Part shown: in pieces, positions 16,494 through 25,456 of the stretch
How positions within the stretch are numbered: the stretch's first letter is position 1
Layout of the letters: every line of letters starts with the position of its first letter
NCBI RefSeq assembly: GCF_002080045.1
Contig: NZ_MUIN01000013.1
Location: forward strand, 162,684 to 226,683
Reading direction: 5' to 3'
Length of the DNA: 64,000 bases
DNA from: Pseudomonas sp. Bc-h
GTDB lineage: Bacteria > Pseudomonadota > Gammaproteobacteria > Pseudomonadales > Pseudomonadaceae
Made by a program: the position numbers and the translations under genes
Notes under the pieces: model-generated
Seen by the model: only the letters and a program-made list of their open reading frames with translations
Databases searched by the model: none
What the model was told of the DNA's origin: nothing

Positions 16494-18353
16494 TCAAGAT
16501 TGCTCGATCGCCTCGGCCACACCCTGATCTTCGCCCAGGAACCCGCCACTCTGATGCTGCCACAGCCGCGCATAGGTGCCGTTTTTCGCCAGCAGTTCGG
16601 CGTGGGTGCCTTGCTCGATGATGCGTCCGTCATCCATGACGATGAGCCGGTCCATCGCCGCGATGGTGGACAGGCGATGGGCGATGGCGATGACAGTCTT
16701 GCCCTTCATCATTTCGTCGAGGCTTTCCTGGATCGCCACTTCGACTTCCGAGTCCAGGGCGCTGGTGGCTTCGTCAAGGAGCAGAATCGGTGCGTTCTTG
16801 AGCATGACCCGGGCAATCGCGATACGCTGACGCTGGCCGCCCGACAGCTTGATGCCACGCTCGCCGACCAGGGTGTCATACCCGCTATGACCTTGTCGGT
16901 CGCTCAACTGATTGATGAAACCGTCGGCCTGGGCGCTGGCCGCGGCGCTGCGGATTTGCGCGTCGGTGGCATCGGGACGGCCATAGGCGATGTTGTCGCG
17001 AATGGAGCGGTGCAGCAGGGAAGTGTCCTGCGTGACCATGCCGATGGCGCTGCGCAGGCTGTCCTGAGTGACACCGGCGATGTTCTGACCGTCGATGCGG
17101 ATCTCGCCGCCGTCCACGTCATAGAAGCGAAGCAGCAGATTGATCAGCGTGGACTTGCCCGCGCCGGAACGGCCCACCAGACCGATTTTTTCGCCCGGGC
17201 GGATGGACAGGCTCAAGCCGTTGAGCACCTGGCGTTCGCCGTTATAGTTGAAGTTCACGTTGTCGAAAGCGACTGCGCCGCCGGTGGTCACCAGCACTTT
17301 TGCATCAGGCGCATCCTGCACCTTCGGGCCCCGAGTCAGGGTCGCCATGCCATCCTGAACGGTGCCGATGTTCTCGAACAGCGAGGTCATCTGCCACATG
17401 ATCCAGTGGGACATGCCATTGATCCGCAACGCCATCGCGGTAATCGCCGCGACCGCACCGGCGCCGACCTCTCCCTGATGCCACAGCCACAGCGCGTAAC
17501 CGCCTGCGGCCATGATCAATGCCACCACCAGGGCCTGGTTGACGATCTCGAACTGGCTGACCAGACGCATCTGGCGAAAACCGGTCTGCTTGAAATCTTC
17601 CATCGCCGCCCGTGCGAAGTGCGCTTCGCGTTTGGAGTGAGAAAACAGCTTCACCGTGGTGATGTTGGTGTAGGCGTCCGAGATACGCCCGGTCATCGAT
17701 GATCGCGCGTTGGCCTGTTCCTGCCCGACTTTCCCCAGCCGGGGCACGAAGTACCACATGGCCAGGCCGAACAGCGCGACCCAGGCCACGAACGGCAGCA
17801 TCAGCTTCAGGGCGAAGCCGCCCGCCAGCGCGATGATCGCGATGAAATATACGCCGATGCCAGGGACGATTTCGATCAGGGTGAACAGCACCTCGCGCAC
17901 CGCCAGTGCGGTTTGCATCACCTTGGTGGTGACCCGGCCGGAGAATTCGTCCGAGAAGAACGAAAGGCTTTGCCGCAGCATCAGGCGATGGAAGTCCCAA
18001 CGCAATCGCAGCGGCAGGTTGATGGCCAGAATCTGGTGCTGGACCATCGTGCGCAGCGCCACCAGGCCCACGCTGGTCAGCAGCACGATGCCGATGCCCC
18101 ACAGTACGCGGCTTTCCTGCGCGGCGGCTTCACCACCGGCTTTCCAGGTCGAGAGCAGGTCCACCACCTGGCCGAGAAAGGAAAACAGCCAGGCTTCGTA
18201 GATCGAGACCCCGGCACTCAGCAGCGCGAATGCAAGAATGTATCCGCGCGCGCCCCGGGTGCAGGCCCACAGAAATTTCGCCAGGCCTTCAGGCGGCGGG
18301 GGAATCTCATCCGGCGGAAAAGGGTCAAGCCATCGTTCAAACGCGCGAAGCAT
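16494..18353 (-). CDS. ABC exporter, fused permease-ATPase (MsbA/MdlB-like)
   Basis: A 619-residue half-transporter: six membrane helices (about 30-330), then a nucleotide-binding domain with Walker A GRSGAGKST, signature LSGGQRQRIAIAR, Walker B LLLDEATSALDSE and switch histidine (IAHRLSTI). It probably homodimerises in the inner membrane and exports a lipid, peptide or drug. ATG 18353 was chosen because GGAGA precedes it; the in-frame ATG seven codons upstream has none. The N-terminal PFPPDEIPPPPEGL segment is typical of the YddA/MsbA-like Pseudomonas group. No substrate gene is adjacent. Confidence 0.9.
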   Translation of the reverse strand: MLRAFERWLDPFPPDEIPPPPEGLAKFLWACTRGARGYILAFALLSAGVSIYEAWLFSFLGQVVDLLSTWKAGGEAAAQESRVLWGIGIVLLTSVGLVALRTMVQHQILAINLPLRLRWDFHRLMLRQSLSFFSDEFSGRVTTKVMQTALAVREVLFTLIEIVPGIGVYFIAIIALAGGFALKLMLPFVAWVALFGLAMWYFVPRLGKVGQEQANARSSMTGRISDAYTNITTVKLFSHSKREAHFARAAMEDFKQTGFRQMRLVSQFEIVNQALVVALIMAAGGYALWLWHQGEVGAGAVAAITAMALRINGMSHWIMWQMTSLFENIGTVQDGMATLTRGPKVQDAPDAKVLVTTGGAVAFDNVNFNYNGERQVLNGLSLSIRPGEKIGLVGRSGAGKSTLINLLLRFYDVDGGEIRIDGQNIAGVTQDSLRSAIGMVTQDTSLLHRSIRDNIAYGRPDATDAQIRSAAASAQADGFINQLSDRQGHSGYDTLVGERGIKLSGGQRQRIAIARVMLKNAPILLLDEATSALDSEVEVAIQESLDEMMKGKTVIAIAHRLSTIAAMDRLIVMDDGRIIEQGTHAELLAKNGTYARLWQHQSGGFLGEDQGVAEAIEQS

Positions 18354-18462
18354 AAGGGTCTCCAAAGGGATCAAGTGAACGCGATTCTGCCATTGGAAAC
18401 CTGGGTCAGAAACGATTATTCAGTTCAAGACTTGAGAGCCCCTGGCTGAAAACGTTCAACTT

Positions 18463-18741
18463 TTACCGAACCCCGGTCCTGGGCTTCACGGCCTTCAGGC
18501 GCACGATGGCCAGGTTGTGCAGGAACTGCCGCACCGCATCGTGATGCTCGGCACTCAGGTGATAGCAGTCCAGAAGGCCGAGCAGATACCCCTCGGCCAT
18601 CCCGTGATAGCGCGAGACGCTCTCCCGGGTATCGCTGGTACGAAGCTTGGCAATCAGATCGTCGACCCGCGCCCGGTGCTCGCTGGAGAACCAGCCGTCC
18701 TGAGGCGCGGATCCGGCTTCATCTACATGTTGTCTGTCCAA
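18463..18741 (-). CDS. Hypothetical helical protein
   Basis: A soluble, mostly helical protein of about 92 residues with the segment AEGYLLGLLDCYHLSAEHHD. No known domain recognised. The start is uncertain: TTG 18741 has GGGGGAG at a good distance, while a GTG two codons upstream overlaps that same site. It stands alone between the ABC exporter and the TonB receptor. Confidence 0.6.
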   Translation of the reverse strand: MDRQHVDEAGSAPQDGWFSSEHRARVDDLIAKLRTSDTRESVSRYHGMAEGYLLGLLDCYHLSAEHHDAVRQFLHNLAIVRLKAVKPRTGVR

Positions 18742-18858
18742 CTTCACTCCCCCGATACGCGAACCGGCTGTCGCGCCATCATGCCAAAGATCTGCCCGTT
18801 GCGGGAAACGGCGGCACGTCGGGGTGGTGGTCGTCGTCCGTGACCAGGGTTCAGGAAT

Positions 18859-21246
18859 TTACAGCGACCACTTCAGCGAGAACATCACGTTGCGCGGATC
18901 GCCGTAGACGCCGCTGCCAGTGGCAGTCGGGATGCCTTGCCAATACTTTTCGTCGAAGACGTTGTTGAGATTGACCCGCGCATCCCAATGCTCGTCGAAG
19001 CGGTAGCCGGCCATCAGCCCGACGACTGCGTAGGCGTCCTGAACCGAGTGCCCGTTGCCGACCCGGTTGTAGGTCTCGCTCTGGGCCAGGACGTCGGCAC
19101 CGACGCGCATTTTGTTCAGATCGCCCGGCAGGTGGTACGTGGTCGCCGCCTTGAACAGGTGCTTGGGCTGGTTCGGTGCGAAGAGGTTGCCTTTCTCGAA
19201 GGTCCGGTCCTTGACGTACTGACTCAGCACCAGGGTATAGGCTGCGGTGAACTGCCAGTCCGGGGTCAGCGCACCGGTGACCTCGGCGTCGATGCCTCGG
19301 CTGCGCACTTCACCGGCGGCTTCGTAGCAGGTGCGGTTCTGTTGCTGGCAGGTCGGGGGTTGATCGGGAATCGCATAGGCGCGGTTTTCCTGAGTCATGT
19401 CGAACAACGCCAACGACGCATTGAGTCCCCCATCCAGGTATTCGCCCTTGAGGCCGATTTCGTAACTTTCGCCGGTCATCGGGTCGAGAATGCCGCCGCC
19501 CACATCCTGCTGATTCTGCGGTTTGAAAATCTCGGTGTAGCTGGCGTAGGCCGAGTAGGTTTCGTTCAGGTCGTAGACCACACCGGCATACGGCGTGACT
19601 TCCTGAGTGACCTTGTAGTCGCCGGTGTTGGCGGAGCGGTTCTTGTAGTCGTACCAGCTGATCCGGCTGCCGACGATGATGTGCAGCGGGTCGATCGGAT
19701 TGAAGCGCGCTGCCGCGTACACGCCATCCTCGGTGGCGGTGTTCTTGCTCTCGTAGCCGGTGCGGGTGGAGATGTCAGGCTTGGGAATACTGTGCGGATT
19801 GAAGTCGTAGATGTTGATCGGCGTCGATCCGTAATAGCCGCCGGTCTGATCGAATTTCTCTTCTCGGCGACTGACGCCGAACATCAGGTCGTGCTCACGG
19901 CCAAACAGCTGGAAGGGGCCGGAGAGCGAGCCGTCGAGGTTGGTCTGCACGTCAGTGGTGTCGTACTGCCCGGAGGCCTGGCCGAAGCCGGTGGCGCCTG
20001 AGGTCGCCATGTAGCTGGAAAACATGTCGGACTCGGCCCAGATCCGTGCGGCCGCGAGCTTGGCGCTCCAGCCGTTGTCGAAACGGTGGGTCAGGTCGGT
20101 GAAGACGCTGATGTTGTCCCGGTCCCAGTACGCCCAGTCGTTACTCAAAAACGTGGAGCGGGGCAGGTGCAGATTTTCGCCATTGCGACCGGCAGGCAGG
20201 CTGCCCCAATCGGAGGTTGCATCGTCGCGCTGCTTCGAAGCGCCGAGGGTCCAGGTGGTGGAATCGTTGAGATCGGCCTCGAGCACGCCATAAAACGTCT
20301 GGCGTTGCTTGTCGCGTTCATCGACGAAGCTGTTGCCTTTCTCGTACGCCGTCACCACCCGGCCGCGCAGGGTGCCGGACTCATTGAGCTTGTTGGAGGC
20401 ATCGACTTCGGTCCGGTAACGGTCCCAACTGCCGGCGCTGGTGGTGACGCTCACCTGGGGGGTGGCGGTAGGGCGTTTGCGCACCAGGTTCAGGGTCGCT
20501 GAAGGGCTGCCTGCGCCGGTCATGAGTCCCGTGGCGCCGCGCACCACCTCGACGCGGTCATACATGGCCAGATCAGCGCCTGAGATAGTGTCCAGCGTGA
20601 AGTTGCTGACGATGGTCGGCAGGCCGTCGTACATCAGGTTGTCGATGGTGAAGCCTCGCGCCAGAAACTGTTGGCGGTCGGAGCCGAACTTGCGCAGCGT
20701 GATGCCCGGCGCGTATTTCACGACATCGTTGAGATCGTTCATGCCCTGATCGTCGATCCGCTGGCGGGTGATCACGCTCACCGATTGCGGGGTTTCGCGA
20801 ATCGATAGCGGCAGTTTGGTGGCCGTGCTCATGCTGCCGGTGGTGTACGAGCCGCTGCCTTCGGTGGTGGCCAGCCCCGCGACGCTGCTGGTCTGCGAAT
20901 CAATGTTGATGTCGCCCAGGGTCATGGTGCCGTCGCCCGCCGCCAGTGGCGGCCGAATAACCCGAGCGCTGTTGCCCTGCACCTGAGCACTCAAGCCACT
21001 GCCCGCGAGCAAATGAGTGAGGGCCTGACCCGGTTCCAGGCTGCCATTGATCGCTGGCGCCTGCTTGCCGGTCACCTGTGCGGCGTCGTAGGCGATGTGC
21101 ATGCCGGTGGCCTGGCTCAGTTGAGTCAAGGAAGCGGACAGGTCCTGCGCAGGCAGATTCAGGTATACGGGGGCAGCCAGGACAACGCTCGGCAAACCGA
21201 TTGCCAAAAGGCCGGTCAGCGAGCACAGAGACGGACGAAACATCAT
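18859..21246 (-). CDS. TonB-dependent siderophore receptor with N-terminal STN signalling domain
   Basis: Outer-membrane receptor of 795 residues. A signal peptide (about 1-25, VVLA|AP) precedes an STN domain (about 28-100: QDLSASLTQLSQATGMHIAYDA), a plug (about 150-260: LPLSIRETPQSVSVITRQRIDDQG) and a 22-strand barrel ending in NVMFSLKWSL. This is the FpvA/FiuA/FoxA layout used for ferric siderophores. STN receptors usually signal to a FecR-type anti-sigma factor, but no FecI/FecR genes lie in the window. The last residue is leucine rather than the usual aromatic. A candidate Fur site lies upstream at 21369-21387. Confidence 0.92.
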   Translation of the reverse strand: MMFRPSLCSLTGLLAIGLPSVVLAAPVYLNLPAQDLSASLTQLSQATGMHIAYDAAQVTGKQAPAINGSLEPGQALTHLLAGSGLSAQVQGNSARVIRPPLAAGDGTMTLGDINIDSQTSSVAGLATTEGSGSYTTGSMSTATKLPLSIRETPQSVSVITRQRIDDQGMNDLNDVVKYAPGITLRKFGSDRQQFLARGFTIDNLMYDGLPTIVSNFTLDTISGADLAMYDRVEVVRGATGLMTGAGSPSATLNLVRKRPTATPQVSVTTSAGSWDRYRTEVDASNKLNESGTLRGRVVTAYEKGNSFVDERDKQRQTFYGVLEADLNDSTTWTLGASKQRDDATSDWGSLPAGRNGENLHLPRSTFLSNDWAYWDRDNISVFTDLTHRFDNGWSAKLAAARIWAESDMFSSYMATSGATGFGQASGQYDTTDVQTNLDGSLSGPFQLFGREHDLMFGVSRREEKFDQTGGYYGSTPINIYDFNPHSIPKPDISTRTGYESKNTATEDGVYAAARFNPIDPLHIIVGSRISWYDYKNRSANTGDYKVTQEVTPYAGVVYDLNETYSAYASYTEIFKPQNQQDVGGGILDPMTGESYEIGLKGEYLDGGLNASLALFDMTQENRAYAIPDQPPTCQQQNRTCYEAAGEVRSRGIDAEVTGALTPDWQFTAAYTLVLSQYVKDRTFEKGNLFAPNQPKHLFKAATTYHLPGDLNKMRVGADVLAQSETYNRVGNGHSVQDAYAVVGLMAGYRFDEHWDARVNLNNVFDEKYWQGIPTATGSGVYGDPRNVMFSLKWSL

Positions 21247-21368
21247 GCAATTCCTAAGGCGAGGCGCGTTTACAGCGATGGCAAGATGGGATGTCGCGAC
21301 GGTGAAAGCTCTAGATCAAGGCTTGTAACCGTGCGGCGCGGCGATCCTAACAATTTAGTTACAATCGA

Positions 21369-21387
21369 GTAAACGCAAATCATTACC
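21369..21387 (-). promoter_or_regulatory. Candidate Fur box upstream of the TonB receptor
   Basis: The minus-strand 19-mer GGTAATGATTTGCGTTTAC matches the classical Fur consensus at 13 of 19 positions by eye, with the left half nearly perfect. It lies 123 bases upstream of the receptor start, within the divergent space shared with the regulator at 21512. Confidence 0.45.
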
Positions 21388-21511
21388 GAATGGTACTGAG
21401 GTGCAGTCGTGTTTTGTTTCCAAGTGTTGCGCGCGCCGTGTGAGGCGGTGCTGCTTCTCACACGCCCGTGATCGTTTAAGATGGCTGGCCTTCCGACCAA
21501 CGAGATTCGCC

Positions 21512-22147
21512 ATGAGCTCAACGCCCGGCGCTCAAGCACTGCGCCTGAACAATTACAAGACGATTGCCGACAGCATGGCGACGCTGTTGTTTCCGCACGC
21601 GGAGGTCATCCTGCATGACCTCGCCAGCCAGACCGTCGTGCACATCGCCAATAACATTTCCAAGCGCAAGATCGGCGATGACTCAGCCTTGGAGGACAGT
21701 GCCGGTGACCTGACCACCCAACTGAGCATCGGCCCGTACGAAAAGCTCAACTGGGATGGTCAGAAGGTCCGCTCGATCACCAGCATCCTGCTGGACGACA
21801 AGGGCAGGCCGGAAGTCGCGCTGTGCATCAACCTCAACTATTCGGTTCTGGAGCAGGCGCGCGATGCACTGAATCTGTTCTTTCAGGCCAGCCGCATGGT
21901 CGCTCAGCCCGAAGCGCTGTTTCGTGATGACTGGCAGGAGCGCATCAACACGTTTTTGCATGCCTGGCTGCAGGAGCGTCATCTGGGGTTGAACAGTCTG
22001 GGGCGCGACGACAAGCGCAACCTGATCGAGGCGCTTTACCACGAAGGCGCCTTCGAAGGGCGCAGCGCCTATGACTACATCGCCAACGTCCTGAACATGG
22101 GGCGAGCGACGGTGTACAAGTACGTGAAGGCGTTTCGAGAGGGGTGA
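21512..22147 (+). CDS. YheO/DauR-type transcriptional regulator (PAS-like plus C-terminal HTH)
   Basis: A 211-residue regulator. The N-terminal YheO-like PAS domain (about 20-130) starts at the segment YKTIADSMATLLFPHAEVILHD split over residues 11-32. A C-terminal helix-turn-helix (about 165-208: RNLIEALYHEGAFEGRSAYD, then IANVLNMGRATVYKYVK) follows. DauR, the D-arginine utilisation repressor of P. aeruginosa, has this layout. It is divergent from the TonB receptor and convergent with the EutC/EutB-like pair, so it is the most likely regulator of those amino acid genes. ATG 21512 begins just before the conserved domain. Confidence 0.85.
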   Translation: MSSTPGAQALRLNNYKTIADSMATLLFPHAEVILHDLASQTVVHIANNISKRKIGDDSALEDSAGDLTTQLSIGPYEKLNWDGQKVRSITSILLDDKGRPEVALCINLNYSVLEQARDALNLFFQASRMVAQPEALFRDDWQERINTFLHAWLQERHLGLNSLGRDDKRNLIEALYHEGAFEGRSAYDYIANVLNMGRATVYKYVKAFREG

Positions 22148-22290
22148 TCTTCAGCGAGTTCTGTTGCGGTCAGGAGCGGGATGCCGGGCCTCGAGTGCGA
22201 GTACTTGCGTGGCGAACCAAAGAACGATGAGCGCCCCGACGAATGCCGGGACGCCGATTGAAACGGCATTAAAGCGATTGAAAGGGGGCG

Positions 22291-23241
22291 TCAGGCGGCC
22301 GCGCAGGACTCCAGCGCGCAGCGGGATATCTGTGCATCCTGTACGGCGACACCGGTCAGATCCACGACGGTGATCTGTTCGTCATTGCTGCGCCCAATCA
22401 CGTCGCCCGCCAGCACCTGGCCCAGCTCCAGCAATTGCGACGGGTCGATCAGGCCGGCCTTGAGCGCGTGGGAAATCTCGCCGTACTGGCTGCATTGACT
22501 GATCGAGTCGACGACGATGACGTCAGCTCGGCCGACCAGCGCAGGGTCGAGTTCCTGCTTGCCCAATGTGTCGGCACCGACGGCGGTGATGTGGGTGCCC
22601 GGACGAATCCATTCGCTGCGCAGCAACGCTTCGCGAGACGGGGTCGTGCTGACGATCAGGTTGGCCTTGAGCGCGACTTGCTGAGCGTCCAGGGTGGTTT
22701 CCACGGTGAAACCCAAGGCCTCGGCGAACTGTCGATAGCTGTCCAGCTCGCTCTGCCGACGGCCCCAGACGATGACGTTGCGGCAGGCGGTCACGACCCT
22801 CAACTGTTCCAGCTGCATTCTGGCTTGCATGCCACTACCGACGATGCCGATGGCCTGCACCCGGGAGGGTGCCAGCGCGCGGGCGGCGATCTGGCCGGCG
22901 AGGGCGGTGCGGATGCAGGTCAGCCAGCCGCCGTCCTGCAACAACGCCAGCGGCTGGCCGTTTTGCGCAGACATGACCAACATCAAGCCGTCGTTGCTCT
23001 CCAGGCCCTTGGCCGGGTTGTCGTAGAAACCGGTGGAAATCTTCACCGTGAACGTCGCCTCGCCCTCGACCCACGCCGATTTCACGCAACAGTCCCCATT
23101 GGCCTCAGGGAAGACGAAGTTCTGCACCGGGGGTACCTTCACCTTGCCTTGGGAAAATGCGATGAATCCTTCAGCCACGCGTTCTGCGGCTTGCGTCAGG
23201 TCGAGGGCGCTGATGATCTGCTGCTGGTTGTAGACGTTCAC
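22291..23241 (-). CDS. Ornithine cyclodeaminase/mu-crystallin family protein, EutC/BhcD-like
   Basis: A 316-residue NAD(P)-dependent enzyme of the ornithine cyclodeaminase/mu-crystallin superfamily. The Rossmann motif is AIGIVGSGMQARMQLEQL; the substrate-side VKISTGFYDNP and RTALAGQIAARALA are typical. Members paired with a PLP dehydratase include ectoine EutC and iminosuccinate reductase BhcD, which reduces iminosuccinate to L-aspartate. GTG 23241 overlaps the stop of the dehydratase gene (GTGA), indicating coupling. By context it probably acts on the product of that dehydratase rather than on ornithine. Confidence 0.82.
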   Translation of the reverse strand: MNVYNQQQIISALDLTQAAERVAEGFIAFSQGKVKVPPVQNFVFPEANGDCCVKSAWVEGEATFTVKISTGFYDNPAKGLESNDGLMLVMSAQNGQPLALLQDGGWLTCIRTALAGQIAARALAPSRVQAIGIVGSGMQARMQLEQLRVVTACRNVIVWGRRQSELDSYRQFAEALGFTVETTLDAQQVALKANLIVSTTPSREALLRSEWIRPGTHITAVGADTLGKQELDPALVGRADVIVVDSISQCSQYGEISHALKAGLIDPSQLLELGQVLAGDVIGRSNDEQITVVDLTGVAVQDAQISRCALESCAAA

Positions 23242-24215
23242 TGAACCGCTCCGATGAATTTCTCGAGAAGGATGTTGCGACCGCACAGAACCACGGCGAT
23301 GCGCTTGCCCTGGTAGTCGGCGGCCAGCTTCAGCGCCCCGGCCAGGGCCACGCCTGCCGCGCCTTCGATGATCCAGCGCTCGAAGCGCGCCACTGCCTGC
23401 ATCGCCTCACGGATTTCCTGCTCGGTGACCAGAACGGTGCGGTCGATGACGCGCTGACACAGCGGGAACGTGATGCTCCCCGGTTCGATACCGCCCGCCG
23501 TACCGTCGGAGAGGGTGTCTTGCTCGTCCATTTCGATGATTTCGCCTGCGGCCAGCGAGCGTTCCATGGTCGGCGCATTGGCCGGCCAGCAACCGATGAT
23601 TTCGACGTCGGGATTCAAATGCTTGAGCGCAGTGCCGATCCCGGAAATCATGCCGCCGCCACCGACCGCGACGAACACGGCGTCGACATTCGGCAACTGC
23701 TCATGAATTTCCACGCCGATGGTGCCTTGGCCCGCGATGATCTGCAGGTCGTTGTAGGGCGAGACGAACAGCTTGCCCTGCGACTGCGCCTGACGCGCGG
23801 CTTGGAGTTCGACGCTCAAAGGGTCGGTGTCGAGGGTCACGACTTCGGCACCCAGCGCGCGGATCGCATCCAGCTTCAACGTCGAGGCGGTGGTGGTCGC
23901 ATACACGGTGACCGGTACGCCAGCTGCCTTGCCCGCCAGTGCAACGCCCTGGCCATGATTGCCTGACGAGGCCGTGATCACCCCTTGTTGACGTTGCGCG
24001 TCGTTGAGCAGGCGTACTTTGTTGCTGGCGCCGCGAAACTTGAACGAGCCGGTGTGTTGCAGGTGTTCGCATTTCAAGTACAGCTCGCAGCCGCTCAACG
24101 CCGACAGTCGTGGGCTATGGGACAGCGGTGTCACCGATACGCCAGGTCGCAAGGCTTGATGGGCTTGCTGTATGTCGGCAAAAAGAGCGGCAAAGGTATG
24201 GTTATCGATAGGCAT
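23238..24215 (-). CDS. PLP-dependent threonine/hydroxyaspartate dehydratase family, EutB-like
   Basis: A 325-residue fold-type II PLP enzyme. The PLP lysine is in SFKFRGASNK (about residue 53), the phosphate/glycine loop in SSGNHGQG, and the tetraglycine cofactor loop in VGGGGMISG. Its size without a regulatory ACT domain matches serine racemase/hydroxyaspartate ammonia-lyase and EutB rather than biosynthetic IlvA. Coupling to an ornithine-cyclodeaminase-type gene points to 3-hydroxyaspartate or a similar hydroxy amino acid as substrate. ATG 24215 begins the conserved protein; the longer frame upstream looks non-coding. Confidence 0.84.
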   Translation of the reverse strand: MPIDNHTFAALFADIQQAHQALRPGVSVTPLSHSPRLSALSGCELYLKCEHLQHTGSFKFRGASNKVRLLNDAQRQQGVITASSGNHGQGVALAGKAAGVPVTVYATTTASTLKLDAIRALGAEVVTLDTDPLSVELQAARQAQSQGKLFVSPYNDLQIIAGQGTIGVEIHEQLPNVDAVFVAVGGGGMISGIGTALKHLNPDVEIIGCWPANAPTMERSLAAGEIIEMDEQDTLSDGTAGGIEPGSITFPLCQRVIDRTVLVTEQEIREAMQAVARFERWIIEGAAGVALAGALKLAADYQGKRIAVVLCGRNILLEKFIGAVQ

Positions 24216-24615
24216 GGAAAGTCCCGGTTGAAGGAGGCTGATCAGAAATGCTGTAGCAGTTGGCCGGGCTGGCGATGGGGCAAGGGTGTTTTGCCGGCCA
24301 GCAGGGCGACGCGCTTGCCAGGGTGTGTTGTACGACTCATCAACGAGTTGGCCACCGGCAGGGGGCTCCACAAAGACGATGCCGATATTCATGCACCCCG
24401 CGAGGTCTATGGAGCGCTACATGGTGCGTGCTGACAGGCATGATAAAGACCGGTCGTATGTGGAATAAGCGTCTACAGTAGACGTAATATCTACGACCTG
24501 CAATCGCAAATTCCACAAGTACGGGCGATGCACTGCCTTGCTCAATACTGCCGTGCTGGATATTGAACGGGTTGGTCTATGACGGCGGCCGGGACAAGGT
24601 TGTGAACGTGGCGCG
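24216..24615. other. 400-base region without a convincing gene; contains nested inverted repeats
   Basis: This is the probable promoter region of the EutB/EutC-like operon. A perfect 15-bp palindrome CGTCTACAGTAGACG lies at 24470-24484, inside outer arms GGTCGTA (24452-24458) and TACGACC (24492-24498). They could be an operator for the YheO-type regulator. Short open frames here lack ribosome sites. Confidence 0.5.
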
Positions 24616-24840
24616 TCAAACGACCTGAATCTGCGTCAGTCCCACCCGGTCTGCCTGTTCCAGTATGTCGTCAGGCGTTGCATCGGCATTGGGCATCATC
24701 AGGCTGTTTTCGCCATCGCCGTAATGCAGCTGGAGCAGGTGCATCGCTGCTTCATGGGTGGGCAGCTGTAGCTGCTCCAGTTCGAAAGAATGGCTGCGGG
24801 GTTCGTCGTTGAACAGGTAGTTGATGGTGTAGGTCTGCAT
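24616..24840 (-). CDS. Small hypothetical protein (74 aa), paralogue-like to 60527
   Basis: A 74-residue soluble protein beginning MQTYTINYLFNDEPRSH, with GAGGATC upstream of the ATG. The N-terminal pattern (Y-x-I-x-Y-L-[FL]-N, then alternating polar residues) and length resemble the protein at 60527-60751, suggesting one small family. It is divergent from the HhH gene at 25025; a weak AlgU-like element (GAACCA-N16-TCAGG) precedes it. Function unknown. Confidence 0.7.
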   Translation of the reverse strand: MQTYTINYLFNDEPRSHSFELEQLQLPTHEAAMHLLQLHYGDGENSLMMPNADATPDDILEQADRVGLTQIQVV

Positions 24841-24952
24841 GGGTGATCCTCGAGAAGAGTGGAGTGGGACTGATTATCCTGACCATACAGTCAGCTTTTG
24901 GTTCGCGTCCCGTTACCGTCACATGCATCGAATACCGTCGAACCACTGCGCT

Positions 24953-24979
24953 GAACTTCCGCTCGTTGCTGAATTCCTT
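24953..24979 (+). promoter_or_regulatory. Candidate AlgU-type promoter for HhH/DUF72 genes
   Basis: GAACTT (24953-24958), 16 bases, TCCTT (24975-24979), 46 bases before the ATG at 25025. The -35 hexamer is perfect. Confidence 0.5.
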
Positions 24980-25024
24980 ATTCGTACAGGCTTCAAAAGG
25001 TGGCCCCGAACGGCGGGAAAAGCG

Positions 25025-25456
25025 ATGAGCAAGAATATCGGCGCGCAGGACCTGAATATTCATTTGGGCGAAGGCGATGAACAGGCCTTGTTCAAATGGT
25101 TGATCGCCAGCTTCCTGATGGGCAAACGAATACGCTCACAAATAGCTGTCGACGCCTACAAGGTCATCATCGAAAAGCATCGGCGCGATACACCGCGCAA
25201 GTTGGGCGCCTGCACCCATGGGCAACTGGTGAAAATGCTCGGCGAGGGCGGTTATGCCCGTTACGACGAGTCCACCGCCGAGCGCCTGCTGAAACTCAGC
25301 AAGAAGCTGACTGATGATTACGCCGGCAAGGTCACGAACATTCGCGAAGCCAGCGAAGACCGGGCGGATTTTGAGAAGCGCCTTGAAGCCTTCGACGGCA
25401 TCGGCCCGAAGACTGTCGAAATCTTCATGCGTGACGCGCAAGACGTGCTGTTTTGA
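25025..25456 (+). CDS. Helix-hairpin-helix DNA-repair-like protein
   Basis: A 143-residue protein. The C-terminal part has a helix-hairpin-helix of the endonuclease III/HhH-GPD type (FDGIGPKTVEIFMRD, about residues 122-136). The central helices (about 30-110) resemble the N-terminal half of that fold, but the catalytic lysine and iron-sulfur cysteines of Nth are absent. It may be a non-catalytic DNA-binding protein or a minimal glycosylase-like factor. ATG 25025 has GGCGGGAAAAGCG upstream. It is coupled to a DUF72 gene, and a broken copy of its N-terminus lies at 50596. Confidence 0.72.
   Translation: MSKNIGAQDLNIHLGEGDEQALFKWLIASFLMGKRIRSQIAVDAYKVIIEKHRRDTPRKLGACTHGQLVKMLGEGGYARYDESTAERLLKLSKKLTDDYAGKVTNIREASEDRADFEKRLEAFDGIGPKTVEIFMRDAQDVLF

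Noticed and set aside
16425..17702. 425-codon open frame on the plus strand
   Set aside because: Antisense to the ABC exporter, which has all ATPase motifs. No ribosome site or domain in the shadow frame.
18937..20001. 354-codon open frame on the plus strand
   Set aside because: Antisense to the TonB receptor; low-complexity Val/Gly/Ala translation typical of shadows.
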